Source of the DNA: Syntrophomonadaceae bacterium
GTDB lineage: Bacteria; Bacillota; Dethiobacteria; DTU022
DNA length: 16,776 nt
Assembly (NCBI GenBank): GCA_007126465.1
Contig: SLBE01000021.1
Span: 1-16,776, forward strand
Direction of reading: 5' to 3'
Shown: piece by piece, positions 7,452 to 14,927 of the stretch
Layout: each line of letters begins with the position of its first letter
Numbering within the stretch: position 1 is the stretch's first letter
Position numbers and translations under genes: made by a program
The notes under the pieces: model-generated
Databases searched by the model: none
What the model was told of the DNA's origin: nothing
Seen by the model: only the letters and a program-made list of their open reading frames with translations

Positions 7452-9050
7452 TTATTCTAACAATGTTTTTATTGTATCACTAGATGGGTTCATACGGTAA
7501 GGTTTTAACCTGGCCAGGTCTACCCCTTCAGCTCTTTTCTTCTGAATGTATCTCTGAAAAGCCCCTTCAGGCAAAAAGGTAACCTTAAGCGGTTTTAAAT
7601 TCAGCATTTTTTCTACATCGGAATAATCGCTGTCCAGTTCTGCCAGTTTCTGATGAATCTTTTCTTCTGCTTCCTCTTTGCTTAACTTGCCGCTGGCATC
7701 CAGGTAAATATTAAGAACCGGAGTTTCCTGGTCAGTTTCTTTTTTTACAACCCAGTCATTATAAGAAATACCACTATTTTCAATCGCCCGCCAGATCGTT
7801 AATTCGGTAAGACGGGTAAAGCCGGCCAGATCGATCAAATCGTCTGCCCTGCTGTAAAATTTAATATGGGGCAGACACACCCCAATTGCGGGATCTTCTT
7901 TGGCTGTTACTTTTACCAGGTCCCCGAGCCTGTAACGGACAAAAGGCCCTCCAAGGAAATTGGTAATAACGATTTCATAGATCTCGTTTTCCTGTAGTTG
8001 ATCCATGGTAACTGTCCTGGGAATATATCCTGGATCTTCTTTTGACCTGAGATGTTCAGCAAAGGGAATAAATTCAAGGAAATTTTGATCCGGAATAAGC
8101 ACATTTCCGCTGCGGTTCCAGGTCTGAACCGCGGTAACACCGGCTTCAGTGCTGGCATATCCCTCGATGGGATTTCCACCCCAGTAATGTATAACCTTAT
8201 CACGAAATATATCACAGTCCATTCCTCCCATGGCCAATACCTTGGGGTTCCATATGTCCTTAGGAAGAATACCACGCTTCTTTCTCCTGCTTACAATCAT
8301 TCCTTTTATCAGCCTGGCCAGGGCCCGGGGAGACATCAGCAGAGAACCCAGGTTTTTTTTTCGATCAGTACTGCCTCCCTCAAAATGTTTGCCAATAGAT
8401 AAAAGGATACTGGCGATACCATAAAACACGTCTATACCTTCTGTCAGGCTCATTTGCAGACCTTTTTCGATGCGATCAAAGAAATCCATTTCTTCAGCAA
8501 TTTCAGGCGGGGGCAGGAATTTGAAGGGAAAATGGTGCAGGACGCTGTCAACCATCAGGGCTCCTGACATGTAAGGCCTGGGGGCAAGGGTGAAGAAAAT
8601 GGTATCACCCGGTTCTAAAACAACTTCACCTTTTTTGCCGGCCGAACCAAAAATCAAGCTGGCTATTACATAGCGCCCGGCTCTTTCCCAAAACCTTTTT
8701 GTATATGGTACCCATTTATGCCGGTACTCACCCGAACGTCCCGATGTATGTACCCAGTAAAAAGCATCTCCCGGCAGATCATCTTCATTTTTTTCAAGCA
8801 GGTAGTGTGCATAGTCCTTATAAGTTGTAAAAGGAACTTTGCTCCTGAACTCCTCGATGCTGTCGGATGTCATACCCGCTAAAAGTTCCTGGCCCAGTTT
8901 GCTTTTTTTCAGCACACTTAGCTGTTCTTCAAGAAGGCGGTACTGAATCTTCATTGCCTCGTCAGTGCTTAGCTCTAAAAAGTTGCAGTAATGATCCCAA
9001 ATTTCATCCTGTCTATTTTCCTGGAAAAGCTGGCGTGCCGTAACTTCCAT
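7452..9050 (-). CDS. GH3 auxin-responsive promoter family protein (acyl-adenylate-forming ligase-like)
   Basis: A 532-residue cytoplasmic protein of the GH3 family, the ANL-related enzymes that in plants conjugate carboxylates such as jasmonate or auxin to amino acids. Matching features are an ATP-binding loop H-T-S-G-R-S-G-E-Y (101-109), the segment I-E-G-Y-A-S-T-E-A-G (295-304), which corresponds to the adenylate-binding Y-x-S-[ST]-E motif, G-G-P-F-V-R-Y-R-L-G-D-L (367-378), and R-A-D-D-L-I-D-L-A-G-F (401-411), typical of adenylating enzymes. Bacterial GH3 substrates are poorly known and none can be inferred here. The ATG at 9050 has AAGGAGGA about 10 bases upstream. It is followed after 41 bases by the GGDEF/HD-GYP gene and preceded by a DNA methyltransferase gene and a possible promoter. 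Confidence 0.85.
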   Translation of the reverse strand: MEVTARQLFQENRQDEIWDHYCNFLELSTDEAMKIQYRLLEEQLSVLKKSKLGQELLAGMTSDSIEEFRSKVPFTTYKDYAHYLLEKNEDDLPGDAFYWVHTSGRSGEYRHKWVPYTKRFWERAGRYVIASLIFGSAGKKGEVVLEPGDTIFFTLAPRPYMSGALMVDSVLHHFPFKFLPPPEIAEEMDFFDRIEKGLQMSLTEGIDVFYGIASILLSIGKHFEGGSTDRKKNLGSLLMSPRALARLIKGMIVSRRKKRGILPKDIWNPKVLAMGGMDCDIFRDKVIHYWGGNPIEGYASTEAGVTAVQTWNRSGNVLIPDQNFLEFIPFAEHLRSKEDPGYIPRTVTMDQLQENEIYEIVITNFLGGPFVRYRLGDLVKVTAKEDPAIGVCLPHIKFYSRADDLIDLAGFTRLTELTIWRAIENSGISYNDWVVKKETDQETPVLNIYLDASGKLSKEEAEEKIHQKLAELDSDYSDVEKMLNLKPLKVTFLPEGAFQRYIQKKRAEGVDLARLKPYRMNPSSDTIKTLLE

Positions 9051-9094
9051 TCAATCAAATTCCTCCTTGTGCCTGTTTTTGTTATCATTAAGAT

Positions 9095-9123
9095 ATTTTA
9101 TTATTTTTTAAGATTCCCTTCAA
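9095..9123 (-). promoter_or_regulatory. Possible promoter of the GH3 gene
   Basis: On the minus strand TTGAAG (9118-9123) is followed after 17 bases by TAAAAT (9095-9100), about 45 bases before the GH3 ATG. It would allow GH3 and the GGDEF/HD-GYP gene to be expressed apart from the methyltransferase. The stretch is AT-rich, so chance is not excluded. Confidence 0.45.
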
Positions 9124-9130
9124 AAAACAT

Positions 9131-10228
9131 TCAAACTTTTAACCGTTTTATTATGCTTAAAAGATCAGTATCAGATGTTTTGACTTCATGGTCACTGGTA
9201 TAAGTTGCAGTGAACAAGTTCTCTTTTTGTTCTTCAATAGATTTGACAAAAGCCAGTTTCAGATCCTGTTCCTGGGCAGTCATTACCGGAAAGCCATAAT
9301 GTTTATTCAGGTGCTTTAATTTGCCTTTTTCCTTCTGATGTTTCTCCACAAATTCGAGATGCCTGGCAATCCTTTCCCCGTTATAACTGCTCAGCTGTGA
9401 AGCCTCTTGAATTAACCTGTCTTTAACAGGTTTGTAAAAGCTGCTTTCGAATTCACAGTTAATGCTATTTCTTCCAGCGGCAATAGCAGCCATCGCAGTC
9501 GTTCCAGTCCCGGAAAAGGGATCTAATACAGTATCACCAAAACCAGAAAACATATTAATCAGGCGAAAAGGCAGCAGAAAAGGATAGGCGGCGCTTCGTT
9601 TGCGAAGCTCACCGGAGGTGGTTTCCTGCCTTGTTCCTTTAAAATCCCAGAGATCGGAAAACCAGCTGTTTCGCTCTTCCCAGAAATAAGCGCTTTCCCT
9701 GCGTTGTTTCTTTTCTTTTTCTGTGGCAAAGACTCTTTTAGGACCCTTGCGGAAAACCAGGATATATTCATGTTCAAGGGTGATATAAGCACCGGGTGGA
9801 AGCATTCCCGAACCCATAAATTTATTTGGAGCATTGGTCTGCTTGCGCCAAAGGATCACGGGCAGCAGGTCAAAACCAAGTTCAAAGAATTTGCTTTGAA
9901 CCCGGGCATGATTGGCAAAAAGTCGAAACCGGTTATTCAAGGTCCTGGTTGCGTCCCCGATATTTATACAGGCCAGGGCCCCCTGCTTCATGACCCGCCT
10001 AAGTTCAATCCAGACTTTATCAAGCTCTAAGTGCATTGCTTCAAAAGCAGCGCTGTAATTACTTTCTTCCAACATGTTTTCCAAACCCGGGGTAAGGAAG
10101 GAAAACTGTCTGTCCCACATTTCAATCATCGGGTAGGGCGGTGAGGTAACAACCAGATCAATGCTGTTATCTGCTGTTGTTTCCAGTTTCCTGGAGTCTG
10201 CATAGATAAAGCTGTGCTTTGTCTGCAA
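9131..10228 (-). CDS. Orphan DNA methyltransferase, beta class (N4-cytosine or N6-adenine)
   Basis: A 365-residue site-specific DNA methyltransferase of the N6/N4 family. Motif IV, V-T-S-P-P-Y-P (27-33), comes before the SAM-binding motif I, L-D-P-F-S-G-T-G-T-T (235-244), which is the beta-class order. Between them are H-E-Y-I-L-V-F-R-K-G (153-162) and the likely target-recognition region. An S-P-P-Y motif is commoner among N4-cytosine enzymes, so m4C is slightly favoured, but m6A is possible. About 95 residues follow motif I, longer than minimal family members. The start is TTG with AGGAG (10239-10243) about 10 bases upstream. No restriction endonuclease or specificity subunit is adjacent, so it may serve regulation or self-protection. 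The target sequence cannot be inferred. Confidence 0.9.
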   Translation of the reverse strand: MQTKHSFIYADSRKLETTADNSIDLVVTSPPYPMIEMWDRQFSFLTPGLENMLEESNYSAAFEAMHLELDKVWIELRRVMKQGALACINIGDATRTLNNRFRLFANHARVQSKFFELGFDLLPVILWRKQTNAPNKFMGSGMLPPGAYITLEHEYILVFRKGPKRVFATEKEKKQRRESAYFWEERNSWFSDLWDFKGTRQETTSGELRKRSAAYPFLLPFRLINMFSGFGDTVLDPFSGTGTTAMAAIAAGRNSINCEFESSFYKPVKDRLIQEASQLSSYNGERIARHLEFVEKHQKEKGKLKHLNKHYGFPVMTAQEQDLKLAFVKSIEEQKENLFTATYTSDHEVKTSDTDLLSIIKRLKV

Positions 10229-10283
10229 TACAATTGATCTCCTAATAATTATTGTTAAAATAGTTCTTAAAGCCAGCCTGAGG

Positions 10284-10309
10284 TTATAAGTTCTCAGAAA
10301 TACTTATAA
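10284..10309. repeat. Perfect 8-bp inverted repeat upstream of the methyltransferase gene
   Basis: TTATAAGT (10284-10291) and ACTTATAA (10302-10309) flank a 10-base loop, between the stop codon of the membrane-anchored protein gene and the methyltransferase start. There is no T-run on the minus strand, so it is not a convincing terminator. An operator or an mRNA stem is possible. Confidence 0.4.
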
Positions 10310-10314
10310 TGAGT

Positions 10315-10971
10315 TCACCAGGTAATACGTAAACCCGGTATTCTACACTCACCGATACTTATCAAATCTTCAAGAGCCATTTCTTCTTTCAGCTCATGTT
10401 CTTCAGCCAGGGGAACTACTAAAATGACTGATTCAGCAGATTCATGAAGTTCAGGCAGTTCAAGCAGCAGTTCAGATGACCAGGTTGTTTCTCCATCATT
10501 ATTCGTGTGATATTGATTCTCAGCAGCAAAGTTTCCGCCCTGGTACCGGTATTCATTGCCTTGCTGATCAACAAGATGTATTTGCTTTAATTTTTCTTCA
10601 AGTTTTTCCTGGGCAGCACTATGATCTGGGGCCTGATCAAAACCTGGATCTAACTTATAGGCAGGCACCTCTTCCAGACGGATAGAAAGACAGATACTAT
10701 CAGTCATCGGCTCAAAACCGGTAATTTTAATCATTCCATCATTGTCAAGCTCTATTATTTTGTTCTCTTGATCAGCATCAAACTGCTTTTCATTCTCATT
10801 AGGAAGTTCTGACTGTTCATTCTGGCAATCGATTTCCTTTGCCCCAGTATCAACATCACCTAAACTTGAAAAGAAGATGTAAGCTGCAACAATTAAAACC
10901 ACAAGAACAACTCCAGAGAGCAAGTAAAAATTGCGCCTACTCATAAGTAAACTTCTATTACTTTTTGCCAT
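10315..10971 (-). CDS. Membrane-anchored extracytoplasmic protein of unknown function
   Basis: Not recognised. The 218-residue protein has a short basic N-terminus (R-S-L-L-M-S-R-R), one hydrophobic segment at about 16-35 (a signal anchor; no lipobox), then a strongly acidic linker rich in Glu, Asp, Asn and Gln (about 40-75) and a C-terminal domain of mixed strand/helix character with I-E-L-D-N-D-G-M-I-K-I-T, L-S-I-R-L-E-E-V-P and L-L-L-E-L-P-E-L. The layout resembles small surface-exposed regulators or sigma/anti-sigma-type anchor proteins, but no family assignment is justified. The ATG is supported by AGGAG about 8 bases upstream. It follows the dockerin gene by 44 bases and precedes the methyltransferase gene by 86. 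The two proteins upstream and here are both exported, which may hint at a shared surface role. Confidence 0.7.
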   Translation of the reverse strand: MAKSNRSLLMSRRNFYLLSGVVLVVLIVAAYIFFSSLGDVDTGAKEIDCQNEQSELPNENEKQFDADQENKIIELDNDGMIKITGFEPMTDSICLSIRLEEVPAYKLDPGFDQAPDHSAAQEKLEEKLKQIHLVDQQGNEYRYQGGNFAAENQYHTNNDGETTWSSELLLELPELHESAESVILVVPLAEEHELKEEMALEDLISIGECRIPGLRITW

Positions 10972-11015
10972 AAAGCCTACTCCTGACTATTCCAAAATAT
11001 TAAAACAAGTAAATA

Positions 11016-11582
11016 TTATCGTTCGATAACCCTTATTTTTTCCCTGACTGCATCAGCTTCATCGACTTCTCCGATAAATCCTGCAACTGATTCGCTGTAG
11101 TCAAGACCTTTGCTGCCCAGTGATACCCGGTATGCCCCGGGTTCACTTACGTCCAGGGTTACTACAATAAATTTATTCCCGGGAGAAATACCATCGGCAA
11201 CAATAAATTTATCAACAAGGTGAGATCCAGACCCCGGGAAATTATTTATCAGTCCTAATGACTTTTGCATGATCAGGCTCACATCCTGGACATTGACTGC
11301 CCCATCACCATTAACATCAGCACGAACCTTTCTCTCGCCATCTAAAGAATTCATGCCCAGGGTGTGACGCATAACCAGAACGACATCATTAACATCGATC
11401 CTGCCGTCACCGTTTATGTCACCGTAGCGGGCAGCTGAAGTTTGGGTGCCGGCCAATAATAAAAATATAAAGAACGATATAAGAATTATTTTCAAAACAA
11501 CACCTGCAAGTTTTTTAACCAGGCTCATTCGGTGTAAGGAGTTATCTTTTTGCCTGTGACTCTCAAATTGGATACCCGACAT
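11016..11582 (-). CDS. Small exported protein with an N-terminal type I dockerin domain
   Basis: A 188-residue secreted protein. A hydrophobic stretch (about 25-45) with a possible cleavage site after T-S-A near residue 50 gives a signal peptide. Directly after it come the two dockerin calcium loops, D-I-N-G-D-G-R-I-D-V-N-D (55-66) and D-V-N-G-D-G-A-V-N-V-Q-D (89-100), each followed by a helix (V-V-L-V-M-R-H / V-S-L-I-M-Q-K). The C-terminal 70 residues form a small strand-rich domain (V-V-T-L-D-V-S-E-P-G-A-Y-R-V-S-L) of unknown role. No catalytic module is fused, unlike cellulosomal enzymes, and no cohesin is in the window, so the partner is unknown. The ATG at 11582 is preferred over the internal Met19 because purine-rich GGAAGGAAGGG precedes it and nothing suitable precedes Met19. 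It follows ridA by 46 bases. Confidence 0.85.
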   Translation of the reverse strand: MSGIQFESHRQKDNSLHRMSLVKKLAGVVLKIILISFFIFLLLAGTQTSAARYGDINGDGRIDVNDVVLVMRHTLGMNSLDGERKVRADVNGDGAVNVQDVSLIMQKSLGLINNFPGSGSHLVDKFIVADGISPGNKFIVVTLDVSEPGAYRVSLGSKGLDYSESVAGFIGEVDEADAVREKIRVIER

Positions 11583-11628
11583 GACCGCCGGCCCTTCCTT
11601 CCTAAAGGAAATAATGAATTAAAAACAA

Positions 11629-12012
11629 TCAATAAACTGCTATTGCTTCGATTTCCACATCCACGCCTTTAGGCAGCCTGGATACCTCCACACAGGATCT
11701 GGCCGGGTATTTTTCCCCGAAGAATGATGCGTAAACTTCGTTAACTGCTCCAAAATCATTTATATCTGTAAGAAATATTGTTGTCTTAATGATATTATCC
11801 GCTGTTAAGCCACCTTCTTTAAGAATAGCCAGGACATTTTCCATGCACTGCCTTGCCTTTTCACCGGCATCACCTTCTACAACTTCCCCGGTTGCCGGGA
11901 CTACCGGCATCTGCCCGGAAACAAACATCATATTGCCCGCTTTTACCCCCTGGCTGTATGGGCCGACTGCTGCCGGGGCATTACTGGTATGAACTCTTGT
12001 TAACTCTGTCAT
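11629..12012 (-). CDS. ridA: RidA family enamine/imine deaminase (YjgF/YER057c/UK114)
   Basis: A 127-residue protein of normal RidA length. The family hydrolyses reactive 2-aminoacrylate and related enamine/imine intermediates made by PLP enzymes such as threonine dehydratase, and acts as a trimer. Diagnostic features are A-A-V-G-P-Y-S-Q-G (13-22), M-F-V-S-G-Q-M-P near 29-36, and P-A-R-S-C-V-E-V with the substrate-binding Arg105, plus V-E-I-E-A-I-A with Glu120. All key residues are present, so it is expected to be active. The ATG has an excellent AAGGAGG site 7 bases upstream. It is the first gene of the long minus-strand run and is divergent from the acyltransferase gene, so the 198-base spacer should hold its promoter. 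I could not pick one out with confidence. Confidence 0.93.
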   Translation of the reverse strand: MTELTRVHTSNAPAAVGPYSQGVKAGNMMFVSGQMPVVPATGEVVEGDAGEKARQCMENVLAILKEGGLTADNIIKTTIFLTDINDFGAVNEVYASFFGEKYPARSCVEVSRLPKGVDVEIEAIAVY

Positions 12013-12152
12013 TTAAAAGCCTCCTTATCTTAAGCTGCTAACTAATAAATCAAAAAAAGTAGTGGTGTAAATGATGCATACATTTATATTCAATAGGTGC
12101 TCTCTTATTCCTCTGAGTCAATAAAAACTCCTTAAATAAGGTTAGCCTGTAT

Positions 12153-12180
12153 TTGTAATTATCCTTAAAAATGGTAAACT
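12153..12180 (+). promoter_or_regulatory. Possible promoter of the acyltransferase gene
   Basis: TTGTAA (12153-12158) and TAAACT (12175-12180) are 16 bases apart in the divergent spacer, about 30 bases before the TTG start at 12211. Each matches four of six consensus bases, so the call is weak. A short palindrome CCTTA-AA-TAAGG lies just upstream at about 12130-12141. Confidence 0.3.
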
Positions 12181-12210
12181 ATATAAAGCAACTTCAGAGG
12201 AGGAATCAAC

Positions 12211-12816
12211 TTGTTAAAGTGGCTGGCAATTTTTCTATTTAAACTTGGTGGATGGAAACAATATGGGCAGATACCTGAAGATGTTAATAAATGCGTTGTT
12301 GTCGGCGGCCCGCATACCAGTAATTTTGACCTGATTTTCGCTTATGCCGGTTTTATAAAAATGAAAGTTCCTGTCAGGTTTTTGATAAAAGAAGAATGGC
12401 TCAGGTATTTTCCCTTGAAAAATATTTTACTTTCTGCCGGTGCACTCGGTATCGACAGGGCTAAAAAAGGTGAAACCATGGTCGATAAACTGGCAGAACT
12501 GCTCATACACTCAGAGGAAAGAATGGCTGTGCTAATTACCCCGGAAGCAACCAGGAAACATACCTGCAAGTGGAAAACCGGCTTTTACTACGCCGCTTTA
12601 AAAGCTAATGTCCCTATCTACCTCAGTCACCTGGATTATGCCAAAAAGGAAGCAGTCATGGGGCCCGGTTTTATGCCTACCGGAGATTTTAAAAAGGACA
12701 TGGAGATCGTAAGAAATCACTATAAAGATGTTACTCCAAAGTATCCGGAGAAGTTCTGCCTGAAGATATACCTGGATGATGAAAGCGAAGCCTGTCCGAA
12801 TGCTGCCAGAAAATAA
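12211..12816 (+). CDS. PlsC-like lysophospholipid / 1-acylglycerol-3-phosphate acyltransferase
   Basis: A 201-residue acyltransferase of the LPLAT family. Block I is P-H-T-S-N-F-D (His35 and Asp40 as the catalytic H-x4-D pair), a form common in the subgroup that resembles PlsC but lacks long membrane segments. Block III reads I-T-P-E-A-T-R-K (110-116) where E-G-T-R is usual; the Gly-to-Ala change is conservative and W-K-T-G-F-Y-Y-A-A follows as expected. The protein probably acylates a lysophospholipid or glycerol phosphate at the inner membrane face. The TTG start at 12211 is set by AGAGGAGGA (12196-12204) 6 bases upstream. The MFS gene follows closely on the same strand, so they may share a transcript. 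Confidence 0.85.
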   Translation: MLKWLAIFLFKLGGWKQYGQIPEDVNKCVVVGGPHTSNFDLIFAYAGFIKMKVPVRFLIKEEWLRYFPLKNILLSAGALGIDRAKKGETMVDKLAELLIHSEERMAVLITPEATRKHTCKWKTGFYYAALKANVPIYLSHLDYAKKEAVMGPGFMPTGDFKKDMEIVRNHYKDVTPKYPEKFCLKIYLDDESEACPNAARK

Positions 12817-12825
12817 AGCAAGGGA

Positions 12826-12933
12826 ATGAGTTAAATAGCCGCAGTTAAAACGCAGCAGAAAAAGTTAATAGCTCTTCTGATCATATCAACCGCATATATT
12901 GCCGTTTTTATTAATATCCAGGGATTTAAAGCC
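12826..12933 (+). other. In-frame coding extension of the MFS gene (TM helix 1) without a standard start codon
   Basis: Reading in the MFS frame upstream of 12934 gives a protein segment that includes L-I-A-L-L-I-I-S-T-A-Y-I-A-V-F-I-N-I, which looks like a normal first transmembrane helix leading into A-M-L-P-L-V-Q-D-E-F. Yet between the stop codon TAA at 12832-12834 and 12934 there is no ATG, GTG or TTG. An in-frame ATG at 12826 is followed by AGT and then that stop. AAGGGA at 12820-12825 is 9-10 bases before an ATA codon at 12835. The gene may use a rare start (ATA or CTG 12877), or carry a nonsense mutation or sequencing error. Confidence 0.6.
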
Positions 12934-14088
12934 ATGCTGCCCCTGGTGCAGGACGAATTTTTGATCAGCAGGGCCGAGGTGGGACTATACTCAAGTTTTT
13001 ACTTCTTCAGCTCTGTGATGATCGCCATCTTCAGTGGTAAAATTGCCGACCGCCTGGGCACAAAAAATGGCCTGGTTATTGGTGTTGGACTGGTAGGGGC
13101 AATGATAGCCCTGCACTCTATTTCTCCGACTTTCGGCCTGATCCTGATTCTTGCCTTTATTACAGGTATAGCTTTTAGCCTGATTACCCCTTCAGTAAAC
13201 AAAGGTGTAATGGAGATATCGGAACCATCGAAAAGAAGCTTATCTATGGGCATCGTTCACGGCGGCGGAGGCCTGGGTGGTGTGCTCGGGGCGGTGATGC
13301 TGCCTTATCTAGGAGAAATGTATGGCTGGCGCACAACCCTGCTCATGGGCAGCGTTTTTGCCATTATCGTAGCATTATTTATCTTAAAGTATTTCCGGCC
13401 ACCGGTTAACCAGGAAGAACAGACTGATACTGCAGATCAAAAAGAAAAACCATCTTTAAGAAAAGATTTAGGCCTGTTTCTGCGCAACCGCTACCTGATG
13501 ACTGTTTTCGCCATGGGCATAGTATTCGGAGTTAGCATTTCTTCCGTTACCGGGCATTTTCCCCTCTACATGGTCCGCGACCTTGGCACAACAACAACTT
13601 TCGCCGGTTTGGGTTTAGCTGCTTTCCATCTTGGAGGCATTCTTGGCCAGCCTTTCTGGGGCTTCTTTAACGAAAAAGTGTTTCAGGGTAATAGGAGAAT
13701 AGCCTTATCTCTTCTTGGCTTCTTAATTTGCGGTCTGCAGCTCTTTTTCGGCCTGATTATCAGCAGACACGTATTTGCCCCCGAATTAATCCTGCTCTTT
13801 TCATTTTTCCTGGGATTTTGTACGCTTGGCATTATAGCAATTTACTTCACAACCGTAAGTGAACTAGTTGCAAAACAGCAGGTCGGGACGGTTACCGGCC
13901 TGGCTTTAATCTTTCCTCGCAGCAGCACGGTGATTATGCCTCCGCTATTTGGCCTGGCAGCAGACGTTACCGGGACTTATACTGTTAGCTGGATTATTCT
14001 GGGCCTTCTGGTAGCTGTGCTGACATCAGCATTTCTCTACTTTAGCGGTAAATATTCCAGCTCAGCTGAGCAAAGTAATTCTGTCTAG
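12934..14088 (+). CDS. Major facilitator superfamily transporter (5' end uncertain)
   Basis: An inner-membrane secondary transporter with at least eleven hydrophobic segments in the 384 residues from the first standard ATG. The MFS loop motif G-K-I-A-D-R-L-G-T-K-N-G is at about 35-46, right after the second helix, and a hydrophilic loop (about residues 150-180) separates the two halves. The sequence resembles the NarK/OxlT-like part of the superfamily, but the substrate cannot be told. Starting at 12934 would remove the first helix, which is clearly encoded just upstream (see 12826-12933), so the true start is probably further left or the gene is damaged there. An AGGGA about 10 bases before 12934 could still allow initiation. 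It follows the acyltransferase gene on the same strand and converges with the HAD gene. Confidence 0.85.
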   Translation: MLPLVQDEFLISRAEVGLYSSFYFFSSVMIAIFSGKIADRLGTKNGLVIGVGLVGAMIALHSISPTFGLILILAFITGIAFSLITPSVNKGVMEISEPSKRSLSMGIVHGGGGLGGVLGAVMLPYLGEMYGWRTTLLMGSVFAIIVALFILKYFRPPVNQEEQTDTADQKEKPSLRKDLGLFLRNRYLMTVFAMGIVFGVSISSVTGHFPLYMVRDLGTTTTFAGLGLAAFHLGGILGQPFWGFFNEKVFQGNRRIALSLLGFLICGLQLFFGLIISRHVFAPELILLFSFFLGFCTLGIIAIYFTTVSELVAKQQVGTVTGLALIFPRSSTVIMPPLFGLAADVTGTYTVSWIILGLLVAVLTSAFLYFSGKYSSSAEQSNSV

Positions 14089-14135
14089 TTAAAGATCCTA
14101 AAGCTATAGTCTTTGAAATTCCCTCATAAACTTTA

Positions 14136-14765
14136 TTACATTTTTTCAACTATGGTCAAAATATCCCCAGGTTTCTCGGCAATATGATCAGGTTCCCCTT
14201 CCTGCAGCAAGGACAGGTAATCATATCCCCAGGTTACAGAAATAATCCTGATCGGCACTTTCTTGCAGGCGGTGATATCGCGTTCTTCATCACCGATGTA
14301 AACGGCCTGTTCACTTTTCAGACCAAGATCTTTTAAGGCCCGTTTAATAATTTTATGCTTACCAAACAAGCTTGAGCTGCACTGAATAACATCAAAGTAT
14401 TCAAGGTTATGCGCAGCAAGGAAGCTGTTAATGTTACGATGAGTGTTTGAAGAAACAATAGCCAGGGTATAACCGCGATCTTTCAGGCTGCGGATTAAAT
14501 CTTCTATACCTGGAAAGGGTTCAGCTGAACCTATAAATTCACCGAAAATATGCACTGCCTCGGCTGCAAGGCTGGGCAATTTAAAAAATGGCACTCCAGC
14601 TTTCTTAAAGCGCTCCCTGATTGGCAGCGAACGCATTTCATGCAATTCCTCGTGAGTCATCTTTTCAATATTATGTCGCATGGTTAAACGATCGTAAACC
14701 TTAAATAGAATAAACCCTGTATCGGCCAGAGTTCCGTCAAAATCAAAGAGTAAAGCTTTAACCAT
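14136..14765 (-). CDS. HAD-superfamily hydrolase, phosphoglycolate-phosphatase-like
   Basis: A 209-residue phosphatase of the haloacid dehalogenase superfamily. Motif I is L-F-D-F-D-G-T-L-A-D-T with nucleophile Asp8 and acid/base Asp10; motif II is I-V-S-S-N-T (Ser105/Ser106); motif III lysine is probably Lys136 in F-G-K-H-K; motif IV is Y-I-G-D-E-E-R-D with Asp159 and Asp163. A helical cap lies between motifs I and II (about 15-85), as in the Gph/beta-phosphoglucomutase subgroup. All catalytic residues are present; the substrate, likely a small phosphate ester, is not readable. The ATG has AAAGGA about 7 bases upstream. It is convergent with the MFS gene, with no clear terminator in the 47 bases between them. 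Confidence 0.92.
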   Translation of the reverse strand: MVKALLFDFDGTLADTGFILFKVYDRLTMRHNIEKMTHEELHEMRSLPIRERFKKAGVPFFKLPSLAAEAVHIFGEFIGSAEPFPGIEDLIRSLKDRGYTLAIVSSNTHRNINSFLAAHNLEYFDVIQCSSSLFGKHKIIKRALKDLGLKSEQAVYIGDEERDITACKKVPIRIISVTWGYDYLSLLQEGEPDHIAEKPGDILTIVEKM

Positions 14766-14827
14766 CGTTGTCCTTTCATTGCCAGGTTTTAATGAGGCGG
14801 CCTAAAACTAAAAGAAACCATGTGCTT

Positions 14828-14856
14828 ATTATTGCATTACAGGGTCATTTCCGCAA
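14828..14856 (-). promoter_or_regulatory. Possible extended -10 promoter of the HAD gene
   Basis: Minus-strand TGCAATAAT contains an extended -10 (TGn plus AATAAT at 14828-14833). TTGCGG (14851-14856) stands 17 bases upstream as a poor -35. The gene start is about 60 bases further on. Confidence 0.4.
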
Positions 14857-14927
14857 TACGTATAAGCCGATTTTGAATTGCCAGTAAAGGGAAATAACCA
14901 CTGTGCATGTTATTGCCAGGGCAACAG

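Noticed and set aside
7913..8424. Open frames on both strands within the GH3 gene
   Set aside because: The GH3 frame is continuous with conserved motifs on both sides, so these are shadow frames.
9131..10971. Complete restriction-modification or phage-defence island around the methyltransferase
   Set aside because: Neither neighbour has nuclease, helicase or specificity-subunit motifs; the anchored protein has a signal anchor and no visible catalytic motif.
14089..14135. Terminator between the convergent MFS and HAD genes
   Set aside because: Only a 5-base AAAGA/TCTTT pairing was found, with no stable stem and no T-run.
14893..14914. AATAAC-N10-GTTATT inverted repeat after the thiolase stop as a terminator
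   Set aside because: Six mostly A-T pairs with a 10-base loop and no T-run on the minus strand; too weak to call.
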